IMG/VR virus record: IMGVR_UViG_3300021964_000632
Coordinates: 1 to 21,792 of that record
Length of the DNA: 21,792 nucleotides
Source of the DNA: a virus
Strand: one strand, 5' to 3'
The number at the start of each line of letters is the position of its first letter. Position 1 is the first letter of the stretch. Under the pieces are notes generated by a model. That model did no database searches and had not been told where the DNA came from. It saw only the letters and a list, made by a program, of their open reading frames with translations. Shown here in pieces: positions 15,101 to 21,792 of the stretch. A program made the translations under genes and the position numbers.

Positions 15101-17823
15101 ATGGATATACAAATGCAGGTACAAATATAATTATTTCAACTACTGTAGTTCAAACAGCTACGCCTGGATTAAATACTACTGTGCCATTATTTTCTGATTT
15201 ATCTTTAGTTTCAACAATTGCTACAAGCGGAACAGACGCTTCATTAGAAGTTTCGGCAACAATTAGTAATAATGGTAATGCTACAGTTACAGAAAGAGGG
15301 TTTAAAATTGGAACAACTAATGTTTACGCTAATGCAGAAAATATTCCAGATCTAAGCGGAGGTATAGGAACATATACAGCCACTAAAACAGACGCAACTA
15401 TAAACACTTTGTATTATATATGGGCATGGGCAACAAATTCAGTAGGAACAAATGTACAAGGCCCTATTGAAGTAACAACACCTGAATTAGGTGAATTTAC
15501 AGCTGCAGAATGGACAGGAACAATTAGTGTTGATTCATCTGGTGCTGTAACAACTGTTGTAGGTAATTCACCAGAAGTTTTATACGCAGGGACAGTTTCT
15601 CCAAATCCAAGTTCTACAGATACCGTTCAAGTAACATTAGGTAAAGCAGATGGTGATGCGGCAACTTATGGTAATAATAATAATACAATAAGAATTCAAG
15701 TTCCTACATCAGGATATTCAAATTCAGGTGCAAATGAATATTTATATACAGCTGTAAAAACAGTAACACAACCAGCTTCAACAGGAGGAACTTATACAAT
15801 AGCACAGCATGCTGTTCCAAGCGGGTTCAGTATTTCTCCTACAGGAGTATTTACGCTAGGCACGATTCAACAAGGCACTTCTTTAAATAGTGTTTCGTTA
15901 AACGGAAATCTTTTAGCTGATGGTCAATCTACGAATATTTCTGTTGTAAATTCAGCCACACTTAGAACATTAACTTTAAATATAACGCCAGGCGCGCCCT
16001 TTACAAATCCTTTAGCGGCTGATTTTACATTTAATATTGTACAACCAAGTAGAGAAGTAGCAAGTACGGGGGTACCTAGCCAATCAACTGTAATAAATTC
16101 AACACAAACTATTGACTTAAGAAATTATTATAGTAATACTTCAGGTAAGTTTTTTGAAATTACATCTAATAATGCAACAGGCTCTTTAATTAGCGCTTCT
16201 ATTGTAAATAATTATCAGCTACAGCTTATAGGGCAAGGTTCGTGTACCGATATATCAGGTACAACTTCAGCAGGAAGTATTGTAATAAAAGCAAATAATG
16301 AAAAAGCTGTAACGGATGGTAGTGTTGCTGGAAGTACAGCAGCAGTGTCTCCCACAGAAGCAGGAACAGATTCATTTTCCGAAACAGTTAATTTATCAGT
16401 AACAGCCTGTGCATCACCAACAGCTAGTCTAACAATGTCTTATAACTCAGGAGGATCTACCCTCGCATCAGGAGTTTCATTATCAAGTGCTTCTTCAAAA
16501 ACTTATACATATAATACTTCAGATATAGGAAATTCATTTACAAACCAAATGCAGTTTACTTTTACTCATGCAAGCGTAAACTTAACATCTGGAATGATTT
16601 CATTTGTAAATCCGACAGGGGGTTTTTCATATGTAGTAACAGAAAATGGTGATAATAGTATAACAATAGGTTTTAGCGGAACAAATCCAAATCAATCTGC
16701 AAATAATAATATTAATTATTCTTTTGATATAAATATTAATACATCTGTAAATTATATATCAGCTATACAGCTAAACATGGTAAACGCTGGATATAATATT
16801 TCAGGAAATGGAATATTAAGTGTATCAGGAGCATCAACTAATAATCAGCTTCAAATGGATAGTAAAACCATAACAGCCACTAATAACGGTGTTTTTACTG
16901 CAAATCCAACAATATATTATAGCAATCAAACACCTAGTGGAAGTAATTATATACATGTGACTTCTCATACTTCAGCTAACCCTTTTGTTATAACCCAACC
17001 TTCCGCTAATGGAAATAATAGCTTTACAATTACAGGTACATCTAAAATATTAAATGGAGATACAAGCGGATATGCAAATGTAGTGTTAGTTCCAAATACG
17101 GGGGTTACAAATACTGTTACAGCTATTAAAATTCATGGAATACAAGTAAATTCCGGACAAACAGGATATCATTATTCAGCAAATCCTATTGCTGGCCAAG
17201 CTAATACTACAATTGATTTTTCTATAGTAGGAACTGGAGATATTAGTGTAGCCGTTTCAAATGTTAGTTTAGGGGGTTCAGTTGCAAATTTAAGCAGAAC
17301 TACTGGGTATGGTAATTTTAGCGGAACTGTTACTATAGGGACAGCGGCTTCAAGTGGTACCTTTACATTAACCGCTACGCCAACAGGAGGCACAGCATAT
17401 AGCATAACGGTGCAACATGTGCGAGTAACAGATGGTGGTACTTCTGGTATAAGGGGATATTATATTGATAAATCAAATGGGCAGGCTTCGCCTGGTGCAA
17501 CACAATCTGATGGCTACCCAGCAATTTGTGATTTGAATTATGGTAATGATCAAATATATAGCTCTTCATCAAATTATAATGTAGGAGATACTTTTTATAC
17601 AACAGACGAAGCCGCTTACGTGGTTAAACAAGGCCAAACAATTCAACAAGGAGAAGTTTGGCAAGGAGGAAATTTATATTATAAAGTACGCCGTATATAT
17701 TTTTACACCGGCAGTAATGTTTATATACCATCAGGAAGTCAAACATTTTATGTGCAAATAGACAATAATGGTCAAATTGTTACTCCAGGGCAAGTAAGCT
17801 GTGGATTAAATCATGCTTTTTAA
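12166..17823 (+). CDS. Giant tail (nozzle-type) protein, N-terminal half, with C-terminal Ig/BACON-like domains
   Basis: A 1885-residue virion protein, the largest gene here. Residues 1-~390 ('EIKNNFLKGKMNKDLDDRL', 'DAQNIEVLKTDGSNVGVLQN', 'RIYWFLTDNND', 'LLFWTDNKNQPRRINVVKA') match a nozzle/stabilisation protein family of marine phages, analogous in position to T7 gp12 with beta-propeller-like strands. A beta module occupies about 398-469. Residues about 470-905 continue the core, ending in 'AVFETLPVESTIDIFYETST'. From about 908 to 1760 come Ser/Thr/Asn/Gly-rich Ig-like domains, then a C-terminal domain bracketed by C1788 and C1879. The usual C-terminal half of the family is found instead in the next gene, so the protein appears split. 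Thr-rich low complexity lies at about 637-660. It is probably exposed on the tail and contacts the host surface. Confidence 0.8.
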   Translation: MPEIKNNFLKGKMNKDLDDRLLPPGEYRDAQNIEVLKTDGSNVGVLQNAAGNSLAHAALNLSTDIDVIGTYFDEKNKRIYWFLTDNNDLYENDWYINSALNQNRFHAIYYYDADPSSNTYKTAKEIVGGSFLKFSKKYKITGIAMIDDLLFWTDNKNQPRRINVVKAISNPSFYDNELKISLAKYAPYIAPILMTDTGIAGTSTMTNDTNIDNDYIEEEFVRFSYRFKFNDNEYSVLAPFSQIAFKHSYKSGSEYGEFDEAAEIRAYESTELDGMINNTNKVIIGVELPSINPNADFEIKEIEFIIKESDSTVARVLETKTLTDANISSTFYNYTYKSDTPQNALPEDQITRVFDNVPTKAKALDIVGNRLVFGNYSQNIEIPTLDYNVSYGAKGTQTFTGDAIETEFTLTIKSPVTPDQNLIPNNTNQFNIYINDILLASTEYGYDGTTGVITFNTAPANGAVITVVLANHEYPDSSLKQRRTYQVGVLLADIFGRQSPVLLPTTVSDSIITVPARGTAAEFNSWIGDNLKITFNAQNGKLIPDDNVYSNELSSGIYATYNPYGWYSYKIVVKQLEQDYYNIYAPGATVVDNNSYITLFGDNINKVPRLLETIGETAIAKSDVLLYPKIINTAFYTTTTSTTGTRSAATGGTTTTTSAMIYSCNQYQIFNRDTNSARTFTYVPCNSTIASAGDLVSSAVSVSLAAGKKQKIWSLTFPELNANADVGFLEITQLTFNKVQDANAATGYSEIEFTDPSSGQIIKTIEFNSVKLAQSLVDIDEIPILGIGKLSDFNSIAIDTIQEFTRSSQVYDDAGGPFYQSQNNHLIAQLPPYDITSNRSDALGVRMLFTDDTATDNTVKPDLSVTSYIKRGKYIDLAVFETLPVESTIDIFYETSTSGKINELNALETGEFTPANVTISDFAVAQDGEITAPSINVGSLQSVEYVNAVPNAGADTNFTYFRVSTNTNRVAKLIITAPNGYTNAGTNIIISTTVVQTATPGLNTTVPLFSDLSLVSTIATSGTDASLEVSATISNNGNATVTERGFKIGTTNVYANAENIPDLSGGIGTYTATKTDATINTLYYIWAWATNSVGTNVQGPIEVTTPELGEFTAAEWTGTISVDSSGAVTTVVGNSPEVLYAGTVSPNPSSTDTVQVTLGKADGDAATYGNNNNTIRIQVPTSGYSNSGANEYLYTAVKTVTQPASTGGTYTIAQHAVPSGFSISPTGVFTLGTIQQGTSLNSVSLNGNLLADGQSTNISVVNSATLRTLTLNITPGAPFTNPLAADFTFNIVQPSREVASTGVPSQSTVINSTQTIDLRNYYSNTSGKFFEITSNNATGSLISASIVNNYQLQLIGQGSCTDISGTTSAGSIVIKANNEKAVTDGSVAGSTAAVSPTEAGTDSFSETVNLSVTACASPTASLTMSYNSGGSTLASGVSLSSASSKTYTYNTSDIGNSFTNQMQFTFTHASVNLTSGMISFVNPTGGFSYVVTENGDNSITIGFSGTNPNQSANNNINYSFDININTSVNYISAIQLNMVNAGYNISGNGILSVSGASTNNQLQMDSKTITATNNGVFTANPTIYYSNQTPSGSNYIHVTSHTSANPFVITQPSANGNNSFTITGTSKILNGDTSGYANVVLVPNTGVTNTVTAIKIHGIQVNSGQTGYHYSANPIAGQANTTIDFSIVGTGDISVAVSNVSLGGSVANLSRTTGYGNFSGTVTIGTAASSGTFTLTATPTGGTAYSITVQHVRVTDGGTSGIRGYYIDKSNGQASPGATQSDGYPAICDLNYGNDQIYSSSSNYNVGDTFYTTDEAAYVVKQGQTIQQGEVWQGGNLYYKVRRIYFYTGSNVYIPSGSQTFYVQIDNNGQIVTPGQVSCGLNHAF
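13357..13572 (+). repeat. Beta module copy 2 (in the giant tail gene)
   Basis: Residues about 398-469 contain 'TFTGDAIETEFTLTI', 'NQFNIYINDILLAS', 'YGYDGTTGVITFNTAPANGA' and 'VITVVL', the same order of strands as copy 1. It shares a 14-base identity with copy 1 and sits between 'NVSYGAKGT' and 'RRTYQVGVLLADIFGR' of the nozzle core. Confidence 0.75.
14071..14147 (+). repeat. Thr-rich low-complexity tract (ACA-type codons)
   Basis: Near-repeats of ACA/TCA/ACC codons encode runs of threonine broken by Ser, Gly and Ala (TTTTSTTGT, then TTTTTSA; residues about 637-660 of the giant tail protein). It is probably a flexible, exposed loop or linker. The trinucleotide character makes it prone to in-frame length change. 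Confidence 0.65.
14887..17450 (+). repeat. Ig-like, FN3-like and BACON-like domain array
   Basis: Residues 908-1000 and 1106-1203 are two copies of one ~95-residue domain: both begin 'GEFT-A', both carry a 'P-(N/T)-(G)-Y-x-N-(A/S)-G-x-N' turn, and both end in V-x-Q/T-Q before a Pro/Thr linker. Between them, 1003-1105 has the Bacteroidota FN3-like signature 'ERGFKIGT ... YYIWAWATNSVGTN ... VTTPE'. Residues about 1204-1295 and a segment ending at about 1612 ('FVITQPS') also end in (V/I)-x-Q-P, as BACON-type domains do. The rest (to ~1760) is Ser/Thr/Asn-rich beta sequence without clear units. Confidence 0.65.
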
Positions 17824-17853
17824 TAATACATAAAAAAACGTAATAATAAAACT

Positions 17854-19578
17854 ATGAGTGTAACATTAGAAATAAAATACTTTAATACCTTTGTTATAAA
17901 GAGTTCGGAGGTTACACATCAAGTAGTTGGAACTGGTGATGGAGCCACAGCTTCATTTATTATTGCAGAGTTAAGTGGTAATACTATATATGCTGTTCCA
18001 AATTCAATTGCAGATTTTCAGGTTTATTTTAATAATGAGCTTCAATCCGCTACAGGGTACGTGTATAAAAATAGAATTCGAGAAATAACTTTTACATCCC
18101 CACCCCCTGCTAATAAAGAAATACTAGTAGTAGTAAAAAACTGGCATATAGAAGAATCAAGAATAAAAGGGTCTTTCAATGGCAAAACTGTTGATTTTGG
18201 AGTACGAGCCTCTATAACAGATCCTGAATATAATGAAGAAACAAGAGAAGCGTCGCTTATATATTCCGGTATATATAATGGGAGAACAAGGACAAATGAA
18301 ATAAACCAATTTAATCCCTCACTTCCAAATACAAAATCAATTGATTCAGCATTTGGTTCAATACAAAAGCTTTACGCAGAAGACAACAACTTAATAGTAT
18401 TTCAAGAAAGCAAAGTAAATAACATACTTATAGATAAAGATATTATTTTTACAGCAGAGGGAGATGCTCAAGTAACAGCGTCTGATCAAGTATTAGGACA
18501 AGTTGTGGCATATACTGGCAATTACGGTATTGGTAAAAATCCTGAAAGTTTTGCCGCTTATGCAGGTAGAAAATATTTTACAGATAAAAACAATGGTAGT
18601 GTTTTAAGATTATCAAGAGACGGTATTACTGAAATATCTAATTATGGAATGCGTGATTATTTTAAATCTAATTTAAAATTAGCAGATACTCTTGTAGGAC
18701 TTTGGGATAACCAAAAGAAAAAATATATTTTGTCTTTACAAGAAACTGATGTTGTAAATACATTTGTTGGCAACGGAAGTGATGTTGCTTTTTCATTAGC
18801 ATTTACTATAATAGATAAAGATTTTAATACTGTTAATTTACCAGACCCAACAAGTATATCACAAATTGAAATATTTACAATAGCCAGTGGGGCAAATGCA
18901 TTAACTGCAAATATTGATTATACATATAATGCGTCTACAAGTGTTGTTACGTTTACAAATGCACCGGCTTCACAGGATACAATAACAGTTTATTTAAGAG
19001 ATTTTGCAGACGGATTTAAAACATTATGTTATGATGAAGAAATAAATGGCTGGAGCTCTTTCTTTACTTATAAACCTATATTTGGAGGAAGTTTAGATGC
19101 AGACTTTTATACATATGCAGAAAGTAATGATTTATACAAACATTATGATTTAACTGCAAATAGAAATTCTTTTTATGGCAATACTTCAAACGCCTCAACA
19201 GTTGAAGTTATTATGAATCAACCGCCTTCAATTAATAAATATTTTAAAACAATTAATTATGAAGGTAGTACAGGTTGGGAAATAACTTCTATGCTAACGG
19301 ATAGCGATATAGCAAAGCCTATTGATGCATATGTAGCAACAAGCGCGGCAGCAGAAAATACATGGCAAGATTTAATTGTATCTGGTTTTAAAAAGAAGAA
19401 CAACAAATACTATTCATCTATAATGAATCAATCTCTTCCAGGAAGAAATGAAATTATTTATGGAGAAGATATATCGGGTATTAAAGGATTTTTTAGTAAA
19501 TTAACACTAAGCATTTCTGACACTGCTCAAAAAGAATTATTTGCGGTATCAAGCGAATACGAACTATTAACAAATTAA
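17854..19578 (+). CDS. Tail nozzle-type protein, C-terminal half, with two inserted beta modules
   Basis: A 574-residue protein. It begins 'MSVTLEIKYFNTFVIKSSEV' and, after a module (22-97), continues 'RIKGSFNGKTVDFGVRASI', 'REASLIYSGIYNGRTRTNEI', 'FGSIQKLYAEDNNLIVFQES', 'VLGQVVAYTGNYGIGKNPES' and 'RKYFTDKNNGSVLRLSRDGI' (to about 285). These are the segments I remember as the C-terminal half of a single marine-phage tail protein whose N-terminal half is the preceding gene. A second module (about 303-384) interrupts it after 'KKYILSLQ'; the core resumes with 'KTLCYDEEINGWSSFFTYKP' and 'YEGSTGWEITS'. The two gene products therefore probably assemble into one nozzle. The start is 30 bases after the previous stop, with an A-rich leader and no Shine-Dalgarno sequence. 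Confidence 0.78.
   Translation: MSVTLEIKYFNTFVIKSSEVTHQVVGTGDGATASFIIAELSGNTIYAVPNSIADFQVYFNNELQSATGYVYKNRIREITFTSPPPANKEILVVVKNWHIEESRIKGSFNGKTVDFGVRASITDPEYNEETREASLIYSGIYNGRTRTNEINQFNPSLPNTKSIDSAFGSIQKLYAEDNNLIVFQESKVNNILIDKDIIFTAEGDAQVTASDQVLGQVVAYTGNYGIGKNPESFAAYAGRKYFTDKNNGSVLRLSRDGITEISNYGMRDYFKSNLKLADTLVGLWDNQKKKYILSLQETDVVNTFVGNGSDVAFSLAFTIIDKDFNTVNLPDPTSISQIEIFTIASGANALTANIDYTYNASTSVVTFTNAPASQDTITVYLRDFADGFKTLCYDEEINGWSSFFTYKPIFGGSLDADFYTYAESNDLYKHYDLTANRNSFYGNTSNASTVEVIMNQPPSINKYFKTINYEGSTGWEITSMLTDSDIAKPIDAYVATSAAAENTWQDLIVSGFKKKNNKYYSSIMNQSLPGRNEIIYGEDISGIKGFFSKLTLSISDTAQKELFAVSSEYELLTN
17917..18144 (+). repeat. Beta module copy 3
   Basis: Residues 22-97: 'GTGDGATASFIIAEL', 'DFQVYFNNELQSA', 'YVYKNRIREITFTSPPPAN' and 'ILVVVKNW'. 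Same strand order as copies 1 and 2 but more diverged (PPPAN in place of APAN), inserted close to the protein's N-terminus. Confidence 0.65.
18760..19005 (+). repeat. Beta module copy 4
   Basis: Residues about 303-384: 'TFVGNGSDVAFSLAFTI', 'QIEIFTIASG', 'DYTYNASTSVVTFTNAPAS' and 'ITVYLRDF'. It has a longer loop between its second and third strands than copy 1 and lies between two conserved segments of the nozzle core. Confidence 0.7.
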
Positions 19579-19588
19579 AATAAAAAAT

Positions 19589-21703
19589 ATGGCAATAAAA
19601 GGAATACCTGAAATTTTCAATACTGCATCAGCCGGGGGGTCAATAGCTGGTGGGGCAGGATTAGGAAGTTCTATAATGGGAATTACAGGCCCGCTTGGAG
19701 CCTTTACAGGTTTAGTTGGTTTATTTAAAACTATTGATGCTAATAAAGATGCTAAGAGAAGAGAGAGAGAAGCTGCAGAAGCACAAAAAGCAGCTGAAGA
19801 CAGATTTGATAATTATGCTTCAAACTTTAACATTCCTTCTCAAATGGGTGGGACGCAAGCAGAAATAAGAGCAAGACTTCAAGCAAATCCTAATACTGTT
19901 TTTGACCCTTCAATGCAAATGGGAAGTTTTAGTACTCCTGGTAGTTTTGCAGGAGGGTTACAGCTTACGCCTGGTTTTGATCAAGATAGTTTTAAAGTTG
20001 AATATGATCCAACAACAGGAGAATTAATATCAACAACAACTACTCCTAAAGGAAAACAATCAGCAACAAGAGCTAAAATGCCTACGCTTGGTGAACTGCA
20101 AGGATTAAATTTAGATGGAGCTAAAATACAACAAAAACTAGATATGTTAAATAAAGTTGATGGAGTATTAGATGTGCCTTGGTGGGAATCACAACCTGGT
20201 TTTGAAGAAATAGCTGGAAGCTATCAATCAACAAATCCTAATAGTAAATATTATAATGCTGATGCACAATTTACAGGACCTAAACCTCTTGACCCAAGCG
20301 AACTTCCAACAATAACAACAGATGAAGCAGGTAATGAAATACTTGAATTTACTGATAAAACAAAAAAAGAAATAGCTGAGGGAATTGATAAGATAAAAGA
20401 TTTTTTACCAACTGAAGAGCAAATGGAGCAAATATTAAACGATATGCCTAAAAAAGAAGATGGCACTTTAGATTTAGCTGCAATAGATGCTCAATATTAT
20501 GATAATATACAAAGTTCTGGAAATAGTGTTACGGGACAAATAGTAAATGGCCTTCCTACTCCTATGGGATCGTCTATAAAACAATTATCGTCTGTTCCTT
20601 TAGGCGCTCAATTATATGAAGGAAGTAATATACAAAACCCTTATGGAAGGTTTAGAGATGTAAGTGGCGTAATACAAGACAGAAGTGATCTTGTTATGGG
20701 GCCAAATGATAGAAGAAATTTATTAGTTAACAGGGGAGACATGCTTTCTGATGTTAGCGATAGGTTTAGAGACACCCGAAGCGTAGGAGAAGATTTATCT
20801 CAACAGGAAAACTTAGCGGGGCTTATAAAAGATTTAAGACCCGGTGCGCAAGATTTTTCAGGCTTAGCTACCGATACAAGCACGTTAGCGTCAAATACAT
20901 TTGCAAACTTACAAATAGCTACTCAAGCAGCTGATTTAAAAGCTCAACAAGCGGATCAAGCTTTAGCAAACACATTATCAACTATAAGAGCGACTGGAGC
21001 TGGAGCAGGGGGTGCAACAGCAATTGCGCAAGCAGCACTTCAAAGCAAATTAGGGGTTGCAGCAACAATTGAACAACAAGAAGCAAGAAACAATGAATTA
21101 AGAGCAAGGGGTGAGCAAACTGTAGAACAGATAAGAATGAGTGAATCAAAACGTATTCAAGATATTCAGTTAGCTGAAAGATTAAGAATTGAGTCATTAA
21201 GGCAAGCAGAAGGTAGAAGAATAGATGAAGTTGCTTTATCTGAAGGAAGAGCTTTAAGAGAATTAGGTGTTTCTGAAGGAAGAAGACTGCAAGATTTATC
21301 TGTTGCAGATAGAATAAGAGAATCTCAATTAGGTGTTGATGAAGCTAGAAGAGTTCAAGAAGGTAGGTTTGGAGAAACTAGAAGAATAGACGATGCTAGA
21401 TTTAACGAAGCTGGTAGAATTCAACAAATTCAATTACAAGAAGCTTTAAGAAAACAAGCTGCAGCATTTAGTGAACAACAAGCTTTAAGATCTGCAGATA
21501 TAGCGGGTGTTCAATATCAGCAAGGAATAGCTGAGGATAGAAGCCAAAGAAATTTAGATAGATTAGCAGGACTTCAAACACAAGCTATGGTAAATGCCCA
21601 AGCAGCAGAAGCTTCAAAGCAAGCAACAAGTGGCGCTTTAGCGGGAGGTTTACTGCAATTAGCTGGATCATTAGGAGCTGCAGCAATAAAACCTGGAGGA
21701 TAA
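19589..21703 (+). CDS. Putative internal virion / ejection protein with 11-residue repeats
   Basis: A 704-residue protein. Residues about 12-46 are a Gly/Ala-rich hydrophobic stretch (SIAGGAGLGSSIMGI, GAFTGLVGLF), a possible membrane-active segment. It is followed by a charged helix 'KRREREAAEAQKAAEDRF'. The middle (80-440) is polar with little recognisable. 'TLSTIRATGAGAGGATAIAQ' (about 464-483) is a motif I remember from proteins at this position in marine phages. Residues 518-649 are 12 consecutive 11-residue units of the type (S/A/G)-E-x-R-R-(I/L)-x-(D/E)-x-x-(L/V/F), a continuous amphipathic helix. The C-terminus (about 683-700) is again Gly/Ala/Leu-rich. Location after the nozzle genes and the membrane-active ends suit a protein ejected with the DNA to span the host envelope; this role is inference, and a structural tail-core role is possible. 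Confidence 0.65.
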   Translation: MAIKGIPEIFNTASAGGSIAGGAGLGSSIMGITGPLGAFTGLVGLFKTIDANKDAKRREREAAEAQKAAEDRFDNYASNFNIPSQMGGTQAEIRARLQANPNTVFDPSMQMGSFSTPGSFAGGLQLTPGFDQDSFKVEYDPTTGELISTTTTPKGKQSATRAKMPTLGELQGLNLDGAKIQQKLDMLNKVDGVLDVPWWESQPGFEEIAGSYQSTNPNSKYYNADAQFTGPKPLDPSELPTITTDEAGNEILEFTDKTKKEIAEGIDKIKDFLPTEEQMEQILNDMPKKEDGTLDLAAIDAQYYDNIQSSGNSVTGQIVNGLPTPMGSSIKQLSSVPLGAQLYEGSNIQNPYGRFRDVSGVIQDRSDLVMGPNDRRNLLVNRGDMLSDVSDRFRDTRSVGEDLSQQENLAGLIKDLRPGAQDFSGLATDTSTLASNTFANLQIATQAADLKAQQADQALANTLSTIRATGAGAGGATAIAQAALQSKLGVAATIEQQEARNNELRARGEQTVEQIRMSESKRIQDIQLAERLRIESLRQAEGRRIDEVALSEGRALRELGVSEGRRLQDLSVADRIRESQLGVDEARRVQEGRFGETRRIDDARFNEAGRIQQIQLQEALRKQAAAFSEQQALRSADIAGVQYQQGIAEDRSQRNLDRLAGLQTQAMVNAQAAEASKQATSGALAGGLLQLAGSLGAAAIKPGG
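21140..21535 (+). repeat. Hendecad (11-residue / 33-base) repeat array
   Basis: Twelve gap-free units of 11 residues, for example SESKRIQDIQL, AEGRRIDEVAL, SEGRALRELGV, SEGRRLQDLSV, GETRRIDDARF and NEAGRIQQIQL. The first ten or eleven are clear and the last two degenerate. Glu at unit position 2, Arg at position 5 and a large hydrophobic residue at position 11 are nearly constant. Eleven-residue periodicity is that of right-handed or straight coiled coils. Confidence 0.8.
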
Positions 21704-21715
21704 AAATTAAAAAAA

Positions 21716-21792
21716 ATGAGTTATAGAAATCCAAAAATAATTACACCGCCTAACTATGGAGAAATATTTGCAAAAAACATGCAATATGGAGC
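21716..21792 (+). CDS. Start of a further virion gene (3' end outside window)
   Basis: An ATG at 21716, 12 bases after the previous stop codon and preceded by an A-run, opens a frame that stays open to the window end (25 residues: 'MSYRNPKIITPPNYGEIFAK' and onward). The 'MSYRNPKI' opening resembles the start of virion proteins I recall downstream of the putative ejection protein in marine phages. Too little is present to assign a function. Confidence 0.6.
   Translation, partial: MSYRNPKIITPPNYGEIFAKNMQYG

Noticed and set aside
14887-17823. A diversity-generating retroelement target (variable repeat) in the tail protein
   Set aside because: No reverse transcriptase gene or template repeat is in the window, and no adenine-biased near-duplicate of the C-terminal region was found.
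1-21792. CRISPR arrays, insertion sequences, integrase, lysis or replication genes
   Set aside because: No spaced direct repeats, transposase, integrase, lysin or polymerase motifs were seen; the window appears purely late/structural.

Overview
This window is a contiguous piece of a double-stranded DNA tailed-phage genome (late/structural module). It is AT-rich, every supported gene is on the + strand, and genes are packed with gaps of 0-80 bases or short overlaps. Nothing bacterial was recognised. The virion gene order (terminase, portal, scaffold, major capsid, connector proteins, large nozzle-type tail proteins, putative ejection protein) and the lack of an obvious tape measure, sheath or baseplate gene suggest a podovirus-like particle related to marine environmental phages. 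Three things point to a host in the Bacteroidota (Flavobacteriia-like): no gene has a Shine-Dalgarno sequence, only A/T-rich leaders; two intergenic matches to the TAnnTTTG promoter element occur; and the large tail protein carries Ig/FN3-like and BACON-like domains typical of Bacteroidota surface proteins. The host call is inference.

Layout. 1-433: 3' end of a tail fibre-type gene, followed by a perfect 8-bp hairpin. 506-2028: five small genes (a membrane protein, a coiled-coil protein, a small conserved protein, a putative GroES-like double-domain protein, and a small helical protein that may be the small terminase). 2028-4244: large terminase. 4245-6668: portal. 6725-7927: scaffold. 7953-9401: major capsid protein, closed by a strong terminator. 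9484-10305: conserved capsid-module protein, followed by a cUUCGg hairpin. 10354-12162: two head-tail connector proteins. 12166-19578: a nozzle-like tail protein that appears divided between two consecutive genes, the first with about 980 residues of Ig-like domains at its C-terminus. 19589-21703: putative internal/ejection protein with a run of 11-residue repeats. 21716-end: start of a further gene.

How the genes work together. Terminase packages DNA through the portal into a shell of capsid protein assembled on the scaffold. The two connector proteins close the head and join the nozzle proteins. The Ig-like domains probably face outward, for host-surface or glycan contact. The putative ejection protein probably leaves with the DNA.

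Most notable observations: (i) twelve consecutive 11-residue repeats in the 704-aa protein; (ii) one beta-rich module present four times across three neighbouring tail genes, two copies still sharing 14 identical bases; (iii) the split nozzle gene with Bacteroidota-type adhesin domains at the break; (iv) a ~420-bp high-GC, altered-codon island over the terminase ATPase core; (v) a possible tandem GroES-like phage protein. Family assignments come from remembered sequence patterns, not from searches.
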